A DNA stretch of 64,000 nt from contig NZ_CP053538.1 in assembly GCF_013137895.1 (NCBI RefSeq), positions 2,821,001 through 2,885,000 on the forward strand, in the 5' to 3' direction. The stretch is from Hymenobacter taeanensis. Its GTDB lineage: Bacteria > Bacteroidota > Bacteroidia > Cytophagales > Hymenobacteraceae. The notes below the pieces were generated by a model. The model saw only the letters and a program-made list of their open reading frames with translations, was not told the origin of the DNA and did not search any database. Position 1 is the stretch's first letter; every line of letters begins with the position of its first letter. The translations under genes were made by a program, and so were the position numbers. Below are positions 34,036 to 43,864 of the stretch, in pieces.

Positions 34036-34836
34036 CTACTTAAGCGTCTGGAAATACGCCGCCGTATGGCGTAAGCGGCTACCGTACCAACTAAATAGCT
34101 CCCCATCTACAATCCGGATGGTGGCCGCTGGACAAAGCTGATTAAACTCAGCAATGTGCTTTTCACTGAAAGGATAGGGCTCAGAAGACAACAATATTTG
34201 TTGCGGAGCCGCCGCCTGCAGTTGCTCAGCGCTGATTTCAGGGTATCGACTGAGGTGGCTGAAGGCATTCTGAAAACCAGCCCACACCAGCAAATCATCA
34301 ATGAAAGTGCCGGCAGCAGCCACCATGTAGGGCTTGCGCCAAATAAAATACGCAGCTGTTTTTAGCTCCACTGCTGGCGGTAAGGCGGCCATAGATGCTT
34401 GAATCTCACTGACGAAAGCATCCGACTTCTCTTTCCGGCCGGTGAGCAGGCCTACACGCCGAATCATGTCCAGCGACTCAGCCAGAGTAGAAATGTCGCT
34501 CATCCAGACGGGGTACTTGGTAGCCAGTTGCTCGATGCCCTCCTGGTAGTTTTCTTCCTTGTTGCCGATAATCAGGTCGGGTTGTAGCTCCTCAATCTTC
34601 TCCAGGTGGAAGTTTTTGGTGCCTCCAATAACGGTAGCTGTTTTGCGAGCGTGGGCCGGGTGAATGCAGAACTTTGTCACGCCTATTACCCGCTCACCTA
34701 GGCCTAAATCAAATAATAGCTCCGTTTGAGATGGCACCAGCGAGACAATCCGCCGCGGAGGAAACGGCACCGCTACCCGCCGGCCCATTTGATCAGTGAC
34801 GGTAAGCGGTAGGCTAGGCACGGCAGGAAGAAGCAT
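34036..34836 (-). CDS. BtuF-like helical-backbone metal/cobalamin receptor
   Basis: A protein of 266 residues matching the periplasmic-binding protein family of iron-chelate and vitamin B12 uptake: PRRIVSLVPSQTELLFDLGL at the start, GGTKNFHLEKIEELQPDLII, then a long backbone helix region and the second lobe (AAGTFIDDLLVWAGF, EISAEQLQAAAPQQILLSSE). Unusually, it has no signal peptide or lipobox; the fold starts within 20 residues of the ATG, so a cytoplasmic or unconventional location is possible. No permease or ATPase partners are nearby. Confidence 0.85.
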   Translation of the reverse strand: MLLPAVPSLPLTVTDQMGRRVAVPFPPRRIVSLVPSQTELLFDLGLGERVIGVTKFCIHPAHARKTATVIGGTKNFHLEKIEELQPDLIIGNKEENYQEGIEQLATKYPVWMSDISTLAESLDMIRRVGLLTGRKEKSDAFVSEIQASMAALPPAVELKTAAYFIWRKPYMVAAAGTFIDDLLVWAGFQNAFSHLSRYPEISAEQLQAAAPQQILLSSEPYPFSEKHIAEFNQLCPAATIRIVDGELFSWYGSRLRHTAAYFQTLK

Positions 34837-34881
34837 AACAAGTGGGTGAAGGCACTAAAAAACGGGCGCTGCCATAATGAG

Positions 34882-34948
34882 TAAAGGATCTTATTGCACT
34901 TAGAAGAATGGCCTAGTAAGAACCACTCAAGTGCAACAAGATCCTTTA
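34882..34948 (-). terminator. Interrupted hairpin after the M42 peptidase gene
   Basis: TAAAGGATCTT (34882-34892) pairs with 34938-34948 and GCACTT (34896-34901) with 34929-34934, with a 27-nt loop that contains TGGCCTAG. There is no T-run, so its role as a terminator is uncertain. Confidence 0.45.
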
Positions 34949-34973
34949 TAGTACGCAGAACCGGTTGTGTAGC

Positions 34974-36044
34974 TTAGCTGAAATAGCGGAAGTCGTGGCC
35001 ATCTTCAATGCGTAGCAGGGTCTCATAAATGAGTTTCGTTACGCTTTCTACGTCATCCTTATGCACAGTTTCAACGGTGGTATGCATGTACTTCAGCGGC
35101 AGCGAAATCAGGGCTGAAGCTACGCCAGCATTGGAGTAGGCAAAGGCGTCGGTATCGGTGCCGGTAGCGCGGGTAGCAGCGGCCCGCTGAAACGGAACCT
35201 CTGTTTGCTGGGCAGTTTCAATTATCAGGTCGCGCAGGTTGTTCTGTACAGCTGGGCCGTAGGTAATAACCGGCCCTTTGCCGCAGAAAATATCACCAGA
35301 TGTTTTCTTTTCATACATCGGCGACTGCGTGTCATGGGTCACGTCCGTAATGATGGCTACGTCGGGTTTAATGCGGTGGGCAATCATCTCGGCGCCTCGT
35401 AGGCCTATCTCTTCCTGCACCGCATTTACGATGTAGAGGCCGAACGGCAGCTTTTTATCGTTCTCCTTCAGCATGCGGGCTACTTCCGCAATCATGAAGC
35501 CTCCGATACGGTTGTCCAGCGCGCGGCCCACGTAAAACTTATCGTTTAGCACGGTAAACTCGTCCTCAAACGTCACCACAGTGCCCACGTGGATGCCCAT
35601 TTCCTCTACTTCTTCTTTAGAGGAAGCGCCGCAGTCGAGGAAAACGGTTTCAATAGTGGGGGCCTTGTCCTGCTCCACTTTGCGCACGTGAATGGCGGGC
35701 CACCCGAAAACAGCTTTTACAATGCCTTTTTTCGTGTGCAGGTTCACTCGTTTGCTAGGCGCAACTAGGGGGTCGGAGCCTCCATTCTTGCGCAGGTAGA
35801 GGTAGCCCTCTTTGGTGATGTAATTGACGAAGTAGCTGATTTCATCAGCGTGCGCCTCGATTACCACTTTGTACTTGGCCTCTGGATTAATAACGCCTAC
35901 CACCGTGCCGTAAGTATCCACGAAATACTCGTCGATGTAGGGCTTGATGTACTCCAGCCACAGCTGCTGGCCTTCTTTTTCGAAGCCAGTAGGAGAGGGA
36001 TTATTCAAGTATTTCTGGAGGAAGTCGAAGCTTTCTTGACGCAT
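34974..36044 (-). CDS. M42 family metallo-aminopeptidase
   Basis: A protein of 356 residues with the M42 (TET/glutamyl aminopeptidase) ligands: VIEAHADEISYFV (His, Asp), VGRALDNRIGGFM (bridging Asp), AVQEEIGLRGAE (catalytic Glu and Glu ligand), TDVTHDT (Asp) and PLKYMHTTVETVH (His). The PDZ-like dimerisation domain lies in the N-terminal half. It is cytoplasmic, forms large dodecameric complexes in relatives, and trims peptides. The small membrane-protein gene lies 11 nt upstream. Confidence 0.94.
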   Translation of the reverse strand: MRQESFDFLQKYLNNPSPTGFEKEGQQLWLEYIKPYIDEYFVDTYGTVVGVINPEAKYKVVIEAHADEISYFVNYITKEGYLYLRKNGGSDPLVAPSKRVNLHTKKGIVKAVFGWPAIHVRKVEQDKAPTIETVFLDCGASSKEEVEEMGIHVGTVVTFEDEFTVLNDKFYVGRALDNRIGGFMIAEVARMLKENDKKLPFGLYIVNAVQEEIGLRGAEMIAHRIKPDVAIITDVTHDTQSPMYEKKTSGDIFCGKGPVITYGPAVQNNLRDLIIETAQQTEVPFQRAAATRATGTDTDAFAYSNAGVASALISLPLKYMHTTVETVHKDDVESVTKLIYETLLRIEDGHDFRYFS

Positions 36045-36055
36045 GAGGGAAGAAA

Positions 36056-36259
36056 CTAATGTAGCAGGTAGATAGTGAAAGCTACCAATGAAGTGGCAAA
36101 AAGTGCAAAGCTGGATAAGAGTAAGTAATTACCGAGCATTCTGTTTTTCGAGTCAGACCATGAGCTACTGCGAGGTGGAGAGTACTCAACAATACTGGCA
36201 ATCAAAATGATCAAGCCAATAATGAGTAGCAGCGGCGACAAAATAATCTGCACAACCAC
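36056..36259 (-). CDS. Small two-helix membrane protein
   Basis: A protein of 67 residues with two clear membrane helices (IILSPLLLIIGLIILIASIV and LLLSSFALFATSLVAFTIYL) joined by a polar loop rich in Ser, Pro and Arg. It lies 11 nt upstream of the M42 gene in the same direction, which supports real translation. No family recognised. Confidence 0.55.
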   Translation of the reverse strand: MVVQIILSPLLLIIGLIILIASIVEYSPPRSSSWSDSKNRMLGNYLLLSSFALFATSLVAFTIYLLH

Positions 36260-36343
36260 AAACCGAATACAGGCTCAGCTTATTAGCGCAATAATTGCTA
36301 TAACAGCGGTAACCTTACTAATTTCTAGCCAAGGCATATAAGT

Positions 36344-37912
36344 TTACAGTGGAATGTTTCCGTGCTTCTTACGTGGCAGGGTATCTACTTTGTTCTCCAG
36401 CATTTTAAATGCCCGAATCAGCTTCTGACGTGTCTGAGAAGGCAGAATTACCTCATCTACGAAACCACGGTGAGCCGCCCGGTAAGGCGTGGCAAATTTC
36501 TGCTGGTACTCATCTACTTTCTCCTGCAGCTTGGCCTCTGGGTCTTCAGCCTGAGCAATTTCGCGCTTAAAGATGATTTCAGCGGCTCCTTTGGCGCCCA
36601 TTACCGCAATTTCGGCGGTAGGCCAGGCATAGTTCATATCGGCCCCTATATGCTTGGAGTTCATTACGTCATACGCCCCACCGTAGGCTTTGCGGGTGAT
36701 TACCGTAATACGCGGCACCGTGGCCTCACAGAAGGCGTACAGCAGCTTAGCCCCGTTGGTAATGATACCACGCCACTCCTGGTCGGTGCCGGGCAAGAAG
36801 CCAGGCACGTCTTCCAGTACCAACAGCGGAATATTGAATGAGTCGCAGAAGCGTACGAAGCGAGCAGCTTTGGTGCTGGCATTGATATCAAGCACACCGG
36901 CCAGCACAGCCGGCTGGTTACCCACAACGCCAATGCTACGGCCACCCAAACGGGCAAAGCCCACTACAATGTTCTCGGCAAAATTCTGGTGTACTTCCAG
37001 GAAGCTATCCGCATCAATAATTCCCTCAATCACCTCCCGAATATCGTAGGGCTGATTGGGGTTTTCGGGAATAATGGAGTCCAGCACTGGCCTAGCTTCA
37101 TCTAGACCACTCTCGTAGGGGAGAGTGGGAGCCGTTTCCTCACAGTTCTGCGGCATGTAGCTCAGCAGACGCTTGAGGTAGTTGATGCACTCTACTTCGT
37201 TGGCGCAGGTGAAGTGCGTTACTCCACTTTTGGCCGAGTGGGTGCTGGCGCCACCCAGCTCCTCGCTGGTCACATTCTCGTGGGTTACCGTTTTCACCAC
37301 GTTTGGGCCGGTCACGAACATGTAGCTCGTGTCCTGCACCATCAGAATAAAGTCAGTAATAGCAGGAGAATATACCGCGCCGCCGGCGCAGGGCCCCATA
37401 ATGGCCGAAAGCTGAGGCACCACGCCCGAAGCCAGCGTGTTTTTATAAAAGATGTCGGCGTATCCACCGAGGCTTACCACCCCTTCCTGGATGCGGGCTC
37501 CGCCGGAGTCGTTGAGGCCTAGCACTGGCGCGCCGTTCTTCATGGCCAAATCCATAATCTTCACAATCTTCTCGGCGTGAGTTTCGCTGAGTGAGCCGCC
37601 AAATACCGTGAAATCCTGGGAGAACACGTACACCAAGCGACCATTTACGGTGCCGTAGCCCGTTACTACCCCGTCGCCGAGGTAATATTCTTTATCAAGG
37701 CCAAAGTCTTTGGAGCGGTGCATCACAAACTTGCCAATCTCCTCGAAAGAGCCTTCATCCATAAGTAGGTCAATCCGTTCACGGGCCGTGAGCTTACCCT
37801 TCTTATGCTGGGCATCAATGCGGGCTTGGCCGCCGCCCAATAAGGCTTCTTGATTTTTGCGGTCGAGAATTTCGAGTTTGCTTAGTTGGGCGTCAGTGTG
37901 CAAGTCAGACAT
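36344..37912 (-). CDS. pccB: Acyl-CoA (propionyl-CoA) carboxylase beta subunit
   Basis: A protein of 522 residues with the two crotonase-like carboxyltransferase halves: the N-terminal half includes [52 protein letters not shown] and [13 protein letters not shown]; the C-terminal half includes [28 protein letters not shown], and [14 protein letters not shown]. It transfers a carboxyl group from biotin to propionyl-CoA or a related acyl-CoA. The biotin carboxylase subunit is not within the window, as is often the case. Length and end (KKHGNIPL) are typical of PccB/MmdA. Confidence 0.94.
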   Translation of the reverse strand: MSDLHTDAQLSKLEILDRKNQEALLGGGQARIDAQHKKGKLTARERIDLLMDEGSFEEIGKFVMHRSKDFGLDKEYYLGDGVVTGYGTVNGRLVYVFSQDFTVFGGSLSETHAEKIVKIMDLAMKNGAPVLGLNDSGGARIQEGVVSLGGYADIFYKNTLASGVVPQLSAIMGPCAGGAVYSPAITDFILMVQDTSYMFVTGPNVVKTVTHENVTSEELGGASTHSAKSGVTHFTCANEVECINYLKRLLSYMPQNCEETAPTLPYESGLDEARPVLDSIIPENPNQPYDIREVIEGIIDADSFLEVHQNFAENIVVGFARLGGRSIGVVGNQPAVLAGVLDINASTKAARFVRFCDSFNIPLLVLEDVPGFLPGTDQEWRGIITNGAKLLYAFCEATVPRITVITRKAYGGAYDVMNSKHIGADMNYAWPTAEIAVMGAKGAAEIIFKREIAQAEDPEAKLQEKVDEYQQKFATPYRAAHRGFVDEVILPSQTRQKLIRAFKMLENKVDTLPRKKHGNIPL

Positions 37913-37956
37913 TGGATGGGCTTAGGAATGCAGAGTGGGTGCTGTGAGTAGGAGGC

Positions 37957-37964
37957 CAAAGGTA
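37957..37964 (-). promoter_or_regulatory. -7 promoter element of pccB
   Basis: TACCTTTG on the minus strand, an exact TAnnTTTG match, about 45 nt upstream of the ATG at 37912. No clear -33 element at the usual spacing. Confidence 0.5.
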
Positions 37965-37982
37965 ACGTACCCGCAAAGAAAA

Positions 37983-38006
37983 GCCGCACCAGAATTCTGG
38001 TGCGGC
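37983..38006 (-). terminator. Terminator of the glycan cluster
   Basis: A 24-nt perfect palindrome (GCCGCACCAGAATTCTGGTG and complement). On the minus strand it is followed by TTTTCTTT. It closes the gene cluster whose last stop is at 38100. Confidence 0.8.
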
Positions 38007-38099
38007 ATCACTACGAAAGCGTTGAGTTAGTAAAAGTGATTAGCGAAAAAGCGCACAGGCGTCACAATCATTCCACAGTCAAATTACTCCATAGCTATG

Positions 38100-38993
38100 C
38101 TATAGGTGCATGATTCGGGCAATCTTACTAAGTGCCTGCCTAAGTAATGAAATAGCGCTCAAATAAGGAGGTTTTGTTGAATACAGCGCTTGCTGTAAAA
38201 GCAACTCAATGGTTAGGTAGCGGTATGTTTGCTGACTTAAGTATTGCTCCAGCCATGTCAGATACCGTTTTCTTATGGCTTGATACTGACCCTGCGCATG
38301 TGAGGCATGCACTAATGAGTCGGCGCGTTGTCTGTATCTGTTAAAGCAGGCTGAAGAGATGAAGACAGGTTCACTTAGGTAAATTTTCATCAGAAAAACC
38401 TGATCCTCATACATACCCGAAAAGGCTTCATCGAACATGCCTATTCTAAGTAGGGTTTCTCGTTTAACTATAATTCCGCATACACAGGGGGCCGCTCCTT
38501 TACCCAACGGATAGAGTAGTTCACCTAATTGCGGGGGCTGAAATAGGGTGTTCTGTGGGCTGCCAACAGGTATAATAATGTCTGAGGTAGTAGAATGCCA
38601 GCTATGCCAATATTCGGATGCTTCACAAATCATACAGGCTTCAGGATTTTCCTGTAAAACTTTTACCTGATTTATTAAATACTCATTTAACCATACATCG
38701 TCGCCATCCAGAAAAGTAATAAGCTCCCCCTTGGCTTGGCTGATAGCTAAGTTTCTGCTGGCACTAAGCCCCCGATTAATACCCTGGTTATGCTCCAGAT
38801 ATATAATCTTATCAGGAAATAGTTGAGTGTATTTAGTGGCTATGCTTTTGCTGTTATCACTAGACCCATCATTGACTAATAAAAGCTGCCAGTTGATATA
38901 GCTTTGACTAAGAACACTATTAATCATCTCCTCTAGAAATGCCTCTTGATTTAAGAAGCATGTAATAATTGAGACAAGAGGTGTCAATGACAT
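38100..38993 (-). CDS. Family 2 glycosyltransferase
   Basis: A protein of 297 residues from ATG 38993; upstream in-frame codons to 39071 are AT-rich and not conserved. GT-A fold landmarks: PLVSIITCFLNQEAFLEEM, LLVNDGSSDNS (UDP-sugar binding), RNLAISQAKGELITFLDGDD with the metal-binding DGD, and GMFDEAFSGMYEDQVFLMKI with the catalytic ED region. It transfers a sugar during polysaccharide or glycan synthesis. Codon and base use are AT-richer than the rest of the window, like its two upstream neighbours. Last gene of a three-gene cluster. Confidence 0.92.
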   Translation of the reverse strand: MSLTPLVSIITCFLNQEAFLEEMINSVLSQSYINWQLLLVNDGSSDNSKSIATKYTQLFPDKIIYLEHNQGINRGLSASRNLAISQAKGELITFLDGDDVWLNEYLINQVKVLQENPEACMICEASEYWHSWHSTTSDIIIPVGSPQNTLFQPPQLGELLYPLGKGAAPCVCGIIVKRETLLRIGMFDEAFSGMYEDQVFLMKIYLSEPVFISSACFNRYRQRADSLVHASHAQGQYQAIRKRYLTWLEQYLSQQTYRYLTIELLLQQALYSTKPPYLSAISLLRQALSKIARIMHL

Positions 38994-39090
38994 ATTAATT
39001 GTATTTAATGGAAGTAAGGAGTTGTTTAAAGAATAGTTTAAATATTGATCATCAATGCATTTCGCTGACAAAAAATCACGGGGTATAGCA

Positions 39091-40110
39091 CTAATTGTAT
39101 TTTAGCCAATTGCGTATGTTAGTAGAAAATTCACTGGCGTTCCAATTATTAACTTGAAATCGACTTAGAGCAAAAGGATTGGATGATGCGGTAATTGTGG
39201 ATGGATGCGTAGTCAGGGCTGATGTGAACCCAATCTTACTAACAATTGCCTGCGTAGCCGGAGATGTGTCACCGTAAGGATAGGCAAAATGTTGCACTGG
39301 CCTACTTAGCACCTGTTCGAGTGCGCTTTTGCCCAGGGCAATTTCAGCATACTGTTCCTCTAATGATAGCCCCGACAATGCCGGATGGGTAACCGTGTGT
39401 CCACCAATAGTAATGAGCCCAGTATCGGCTGCCTGGAGCATTAACCTAGTATCGCCGGTAGTGTACTCTGACCGATAATTCGGTTGCTGCAAACCCGCCC
39501 ACTGTTTTATCCGGGCTAAGGCATTTTCTCTGTCAGCATGAGACATTTCCTTGAGTGCCTTCCAAACCATTATATACAACGCAGCTCGGCGAGTTGCGGG
39601 CGGTTGGTTGCCGTTCCAGACGTGATGGCGTTGTTTGATTTCAGTACTTAAAAAAGTTTCGTTCTCTAAATCGAAGCTCTGTGAAGACGAAATTGTTAGG
39701 GCTGTAAAGAATTGCGGAAGCTGAGGTTTATTAAGAAAAATATATTCAAGCTCATCCCACCAAAACTCCTTTTGATCGTTTATTGATCCGGTAGGAATAA
39801 AGAATGTGGCGGGTAAATTGTATTTACTAAGCAGTGGTAGCGCAATTGTATAATTGTCTATATATCCATCGTCAAAAGTTATAGCAATGCTTCTGTGTGG
39901 GAGAGTATTATACTTATGCTTTTTAATTAATGTATCTAATGATAGTACTTTGTAATTGTTTTTTAAGGTTTGCAGATGTTGTTCAAAAAAATCAGGGTTC
40001 ACTGTTAATTGCCAAGCATCACTTTCACTATAGCCTATTCTATGATACATGAGTACTGCCGCTCTAGGAGCCACAGCGCGCTTTATCCTGTGTACTAATT
40101 TACTTATCAT
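39091..40110 (-). CDS. Polysaccharide deacetylase family protein (NodB-like)
   Basis: A protein of 339 residues. NodB motif 1 ITFDDGYIDNY gives the catalytic base and metal-binding Asp; motif 2 GGHTVTHPALS provides the metal-binding His residues; motif 3 FAYPYGD follows. The N-terminus has VLMYHRIG, common in the PgaB/YadE-like branch. It removes acetyl groups from a glycan. There is no signal peptide, so the substrate may be cytoplasmic or lipid-linked. ATGA overlap with the preceding methyltransferase gene (40107-40110). Confidence 0.92.
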   Translation of the reverse strand: MISKLVHRIKRAVAPRAAVLMYHRIGYSESDAWQLTVNPDFFEQHLQTLKNNYKVLSLDTLIKKHKYNTLPHRSIAITFDDGYIDNYTIALPLLSKYNLPATFFIPTGSINDQKEFWWDELEYIFLNKPQLPQFFTALTISSSQSFDLENETFLSTEIKQRHHVWNGNQPPATRRAALYIMVWKALKEMSHADRENALARIKQWAGLQQPNYRSEYTTGDTRLMLQAADTGLITIGGHTVTHPALSGLSLEEQYAEIALGKSALEQVLSRPVQHFAYPYGDTSPATQAIVSKIGFTSALTTHPSTITASSNPFALSRFQVNNWNASEFSTNIRNWLKYN

Positions 40111-40910
40111 ACAATGCTAGGTTTGGTAGCCATAGCGGTAATTATAAGTTGAAAGTGACTGTCGTTATAATCAAGTTCTTCTTTAGTTAACTCAGGAGCC
40201 CCCAGCCCATATAAGAAGCTAGCGGAAGTAAGTACGTTACCGTGTGTTTCTATTTTAACATTGCTATCCACGAAATATTCCTGCAACAGCTTTTTTATAG
40301 AGCTTCTGGTAAATGACCAAAGCCATATATCTTGCCACTCATCATGATCAATCTGGCTAATGCCCGGCACTGTTAGGAGTAGTGTTCCACCAGGCTTTAA
40401 TACCCTAAAGCATGTGCCAATGGCTTGGCGGAAATCATAAATTAAGTGAAGAGTTTGGGTAAGTATAATGCAGTCGAATGTGTCGTCAGGGAGGTGTGGC
40501 GCGTTACTCAGGTCGCCGACATACGTGGCCTTCTCATTATTGGAGTTGACGTGAAGTATGTCACTTTTGGAAACGGCTTCCTTGCCATACGCTAGAGTGT
40601 ACTCATTATCACCTATCTCAAGCACGTTGCCCCTGATTAAAGCAGCGTTTTTGTGTAGAAATCCTTCTATATAATAACGGTCTACAGGACCGCCGCGGTC
40701 ATAGCCAAAGCAAGTACTGAGAGGAGTCACTCGTCTTAAATCTCCCAAATCTATTGGGCCCTGCTGTTTAATATACCTGCGTAATGCTGTGTTGCTCCAT
40801 AGCGCTTTCTTAATGGGGGCTGGCATTACGGTTTTGAGTATTTTTCTGGCAATAGTGAGTACTGTTGAGCGCATTTGTATGGTGAGTGGAGTAACGTTTA
40901 TGACTGACAT
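40107..40910 (-). CDS. SAM-dependent methyltransferase of the glycan cluster
   Basis: A protein of 267 residues. Motif I region is VLEIGDNEYTLAYG (unusual: D-N in place of the second and third Gly), then a segment ending CIILTQTLHLIYDFRQAIGT, and RVLKPGGTLLLTVPGIS. This fits class I methyltransferases found in polysaccharide gene clusters, where they modify the end of a glycan or an anchor. Start could also be the Met 12 codons in (40874). The stop overlaps the deacetylase start by 4 nt. AT-rich composition like the other two genes. Confidence 0.85.
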   Translation of the reverse strand: MSVINVTPLTIQMRSTVLTIARKILKTVMPAPIKKALWSNTALRRYIKQQGPIDLGDLRRVTPLSTCFGYDRGGPVDRYYIEGFLHKNAALIRGNVLEIGDNEYTLAYGKEAVSKSDILHVNSNNEKATYVGDLSNAPHLPDDTFDCIILTQTLHLIYDFRQAIGTCFRVLKPGGTLLLTVPGISQIDHDEWQDIWLWSFTRSSIKKLLQEYFVDSNVKIETHGNVLTSASFLYGLGAPELTKEELDYNDSHFQLIITAMATKPSIV

Positions 40911-41056
40911 AGCTTGAGGTCCGTACTAGCCTGTATAGCAACCGCTAGGCCACTTTGATTGAGGTTATCGCATAACCGGCTTAGTGCACAGGTTTGATAT
41001 CAAGCTATTGTGGACGTGCAGTCGGATTTTGCTTACTTAGTTGGAAGCTTACAAGT

Positions 41057-41108
41057 ACGAATAAAAAAAGGCCAACTTCTACATAGAAGTTGGCCTTTTT
41101 TTATTCGT
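41057..41108 (-). terminator. Terminator of clpC, perfect 24-bp stem
   Basis: Arms start with ACGAATAAAAAAAGGCCAAC and the 4-nt loop is ACAT. A7 and T7 runs flank the GC core on both strands, so it is bidirectional. It lies 14 nt after the clpC stop. Confidence 0.93.
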
Positions 41109-41121
41109 TTGTGAAGGCAGA

Positions 41122-43743
41122 TTACTCGCCTTTCTTCTTCGTGTCCTTTGGCTCGTCGTCCGTGGGCTCGGGAGCTTCCTCGGGCCGCTCATCGCTGGCT
41201 AGGTTAGGCGTTTCACCGCTCTTGCTTACAGCGAAGGTTAACTCTTCAGCCCCCTCGGTGTAGTCAGCCGTGATAACGTCGCCCTGCGCGATTTCAGCCT
41301 TCAGAATTTCCTCGGCAATCGGGTCTTCGATGTACTTCTGGATGGCCCGGTTTAGCGGACGTGCACCATACTTCGGGTCATAGCCTTTCTCAGCTACAAA
41401 GTCCTTAGCGGCATCGGTCAACTCCACACGGTAGCCCAGCGTCTGAATACGGCCCAGCAGCTTTGCCAGCGAGATATCGATAATCTTGTGAATGTCCTTC
41501 TTCTCAAGCGAGTTGAAGACAATCACGTCATCCAAGCGGTTGAGGAACTCAGGAGAGAAGGTCTTCCGCAGAGCGTTGGTGATGGTGCCCTTCGTCAGCT
41601 CATCCATGTTTTCCTGGCGAGCCTTGGTGCCGAAACCAATACCAGCCCCAAAGTCTGCCAAGTCACGTGCCCCAATGTTCGAGGTCATGATGATGATGGT
41701 GTTGCGGAAGTCAACCTTACGGCCCAGGCCATCGGTCAGGATACCATCGTCCAGCACCTGCAGCAGCAGGTTGTACACGTCTGGGTGAGCCTTCTCAATC
41801 TCGTCGAGCAGGATGACCGAGTAGGGCTTGCGACGGATTTTCTCCGTCAACTGACCACCCTCTTCATACCCTACGTAGCCGGGAGGCGCGCCCACCAGGC
41901 GCGATACGCTGAACTTCTCCATATACTCCGACATGTCGATGCGCACGAGGGCATCTTCTTTATCGAAGAGGTAAGTAGCCAGAACTTTGGCCAACTCCGT
42001 TTTACCAACACCGGTTGGGCCGAGGAATACGAACGAGCCAATAGGCTTCTTCGGATCCTTCAGACCTACGCGAGTACGCTGGATGGCTTTCACCAGCTGC
42101 TTAATAGCCTTGTCTTGACCGATTACTTTGCCCTGCAGTTCCTCGCCCATGTTCAGGAGCTTAGCACTTTCGTTCTGGGCAACGCGGCTTACCGGAATGC
42201 CAGTCATCATGGCGATTACTTCGGCCACATTTTCCTCTTTCACGGTGTAGCGCTTCTTCTTGGTCTCCTCTTCCCAGTCCTTCTTGGCCTGGTCGAGTTG
42301 ATCAATCAGCTTCTTCTCCGTGTCGCGGAGCTTGGCGGCTTCCTCATATTTCTGCGACTTCACCACGCGGTTTTTCTCCGTCTTGATGTTCTCAATCTGC
42401 TCTTCAAGCTTGAGAATATCCTCGGGAACCACAATGTTGTTAATGTGCACCCGAGCGCCAGCCTCATCAAGAATGTCGATGGCTTTGTCTGGCAGGAAGC
42501 GGTCAGACATATACCGGTCCGACAGCTTTACGCAGGCCTCAATGGCCTTGTCGGTATACACCACGTGGTGGTGGTCCTGATACTTGTCTTTGATGTTGTG
42601 CAAGATTTCAATGGTTTCCTCCGGCGTAGTTGGATCAACCATTACCATCTGGAAACGACGGGCCAGAGCGCCATCCTTCTCGATGTACTGACGGTATTCA
42701 TCCAGCGTGGTAGCCCCGATGCATTGAATTTCGCCGCGGGCTAGGGCTGGCTTGAACATGTTGGAAGCATCCAGCGAGCCGGAAGCACCACCAGCACCCA
42801 CAATCGTGTGGAGCTCATCAATGAACAGAATTACGTCGGGCGACTTTTCCAGCTCGTTCATCACGGCCTTCATGCGCTCCTCAAACTGACCGCGGTACTT
42901 GGTACCAGCTACCAGCGAGGCCAGGTCAAGCGTAACCACGCGCTTACCAAACAGCACCCGGGACACTTTCTTCTGGATGATGCGCAGGGCGAGGCCTTCG
43001 GCAATAGCCGTTTTACCAACGCCAGGCTCACCAATTAGGATGGGGTTGTTCTTCTTGCGGCGCGACAGAATCTGAGCAACCCGCTCAATTTCTTTCTCGC
43101 GACCTACAATGGGGTCAAGCTTGTCTTCTTCCGCCAGCTTGGTCAGGTCACGGCCGAAATTATCGAGCACCGGAGTGCGCGATTTCTCGCCGCCCTTCTT
43201 CGGAGCAGCTCCGGCGCCCGCACCACCGCGGCCGGCCGAGCCTCCAAAGAGGCGGTCGTTGTCGTCATCATCGGCCTCGGGGCCGTTGGTGGGGTTGTTC
43301 GCCGTGTTACCGTGGTAGTCCAGCGAATCGCGCACAGATTCGTAGTTCACGTTGAATTTGCTGAGGATTTGAGACGAGATATTGTCTTCATCGCGCAGAA
43401 TTGACAACAGCAGATGCTCCGTGCCAATAATTTCGCTCTTGAAGATTTTGGCTTCGAGGTACGTGATCTTGAGAACTTTCTCGGTCTGTTTCGTCAGAGG
43501 GATAGATCCCGTGATGCTCGTGCCTTGCGTGGCCGTATTACGGGTGGCTTGCTCCAGGGCATATTTAAGCTCTTCCACTGATACACCCAATTTCTTGAGC
43601 AGACCAATGGCAGTGCCTTCCCCTTCGCGAATCATGCCCAGTAATAAGTGTTCGGTACCGATATAATCGTGCCCGAGCCGGATGGCCTCTTCCCGGCTCA
43701 AAGAGATGACCTCTTTGACTCGATTTGAGAATTTAGCTTCCAT
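41122..43743 (-). CDS. clpC: ATP-dependent Clp protease ATP-binding subunit ClpC
   Basis: A protein of 873 residues from ATG 43743 ([12 protein letters not shown] is the canonical start). Two Clp-N repeats (about 3-145), a Gly-rich linker, AAA+ domain 1 with Walker [10 protein letters not shown] and Walker [10 protein letters not shown], a UVR-containing middle domain ([13 protein letters not shown]), and AAA+ domain 2 with GPTGVGKTE and [11 protein letters not shown]. It unfolds proteins for ClpP degradation under stress. No clpP gene is in the window. The C-terminal tail is acidic with Lys at the very end. Confidence 0.97.
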   Translation of the reverse strand: MEAKFSNRVKEVISLSREEAIRLGHDYIGTEHLLLGMIREGEGTAIGLLKKLGVSVEELKYALEQATRNTATQGTSITGSIPLTKQTEKVLKITYLEAKIFKSEIIGTEHLLLSILRDEDNISSQILSKFNVNYESVRDSLDYHGNTANNPTNGPEADDDDNDRLFGGSAGRGGAGAGAAPKKGGEKSRTPVLDNFGRDLTKLAEEDKLDPIVGREKEIERVAQILSRRKKNNPILIGEPGVGKTAIAEGLALRIIQKKVSRVLFGKRVVTLDLASLVAGTKYRGQFEERMKAVMNELEKSPDVILFIDELHTIVGAGGASGSLDASNMFKPALARGEIQCIGATTLDEYRQYIEKDGALARRFQMVMVDPTTPEETIEILHNIKDKYQDHHHVVYTDKAIEACVKLSDRYMSDRFLPDKAIDILDEAGARVHINNIVVPEDILKLEEQIENIKTEKNRVVKSQKYEEAAKLRDTEKKLIDQLDQAKKDWEEETKKKRYTVKEENVAEVIAMMTGIPVSRVAQNESAKLLNMGEELQGKVIGQDKAIKQLVKAIQRTRVGLKDPKKPIGSFVFLGPTGVGKTELAKVLATYLFDKEDALVRIDMSEYMEKFSVSRLVGAPPGYVGYEEGGQLTEKIRRKPYSVILLDEIEKAHPDVYNLLLQVLDDGILTDGLGRKVDFRNTIIIMTSNIGARDLADFGAGIGFGTKARQENMDELTKGTITNALRKTFSPEFLNRLDDVIVFNSLEKKDIHKIIDISLAKLLGRIQTLGYRVELTDAAKDFVAEKGYDPKYGARPLNRAIQKYIEDPIAEEILKAEIAQGDVITADYTEGAEELTFAVSKSGETPNLASDERPEEAPEPTDDEPKDTKKKGE

Positions 43744-43864
43744 GCAGATAAGGTAGTGAAGAAATACGGAACCCCGCAAGCGCTGTTTACGCGAATTCCG
43801 GGGATTGGGCCGCTAGTATCTGAAACAGATGGGAGCGGGTGAAGGTTCGGGGGCGACAGTTACA

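Noticed and set aside
41488..42744. A 418-codon open frame antisense to clpC
   Set aside because: It runs opposite to the complete, motif-rich clpC gene and its protein has no known domain. Long antisense frames like this arise from the codon bias of GC-rich genes.
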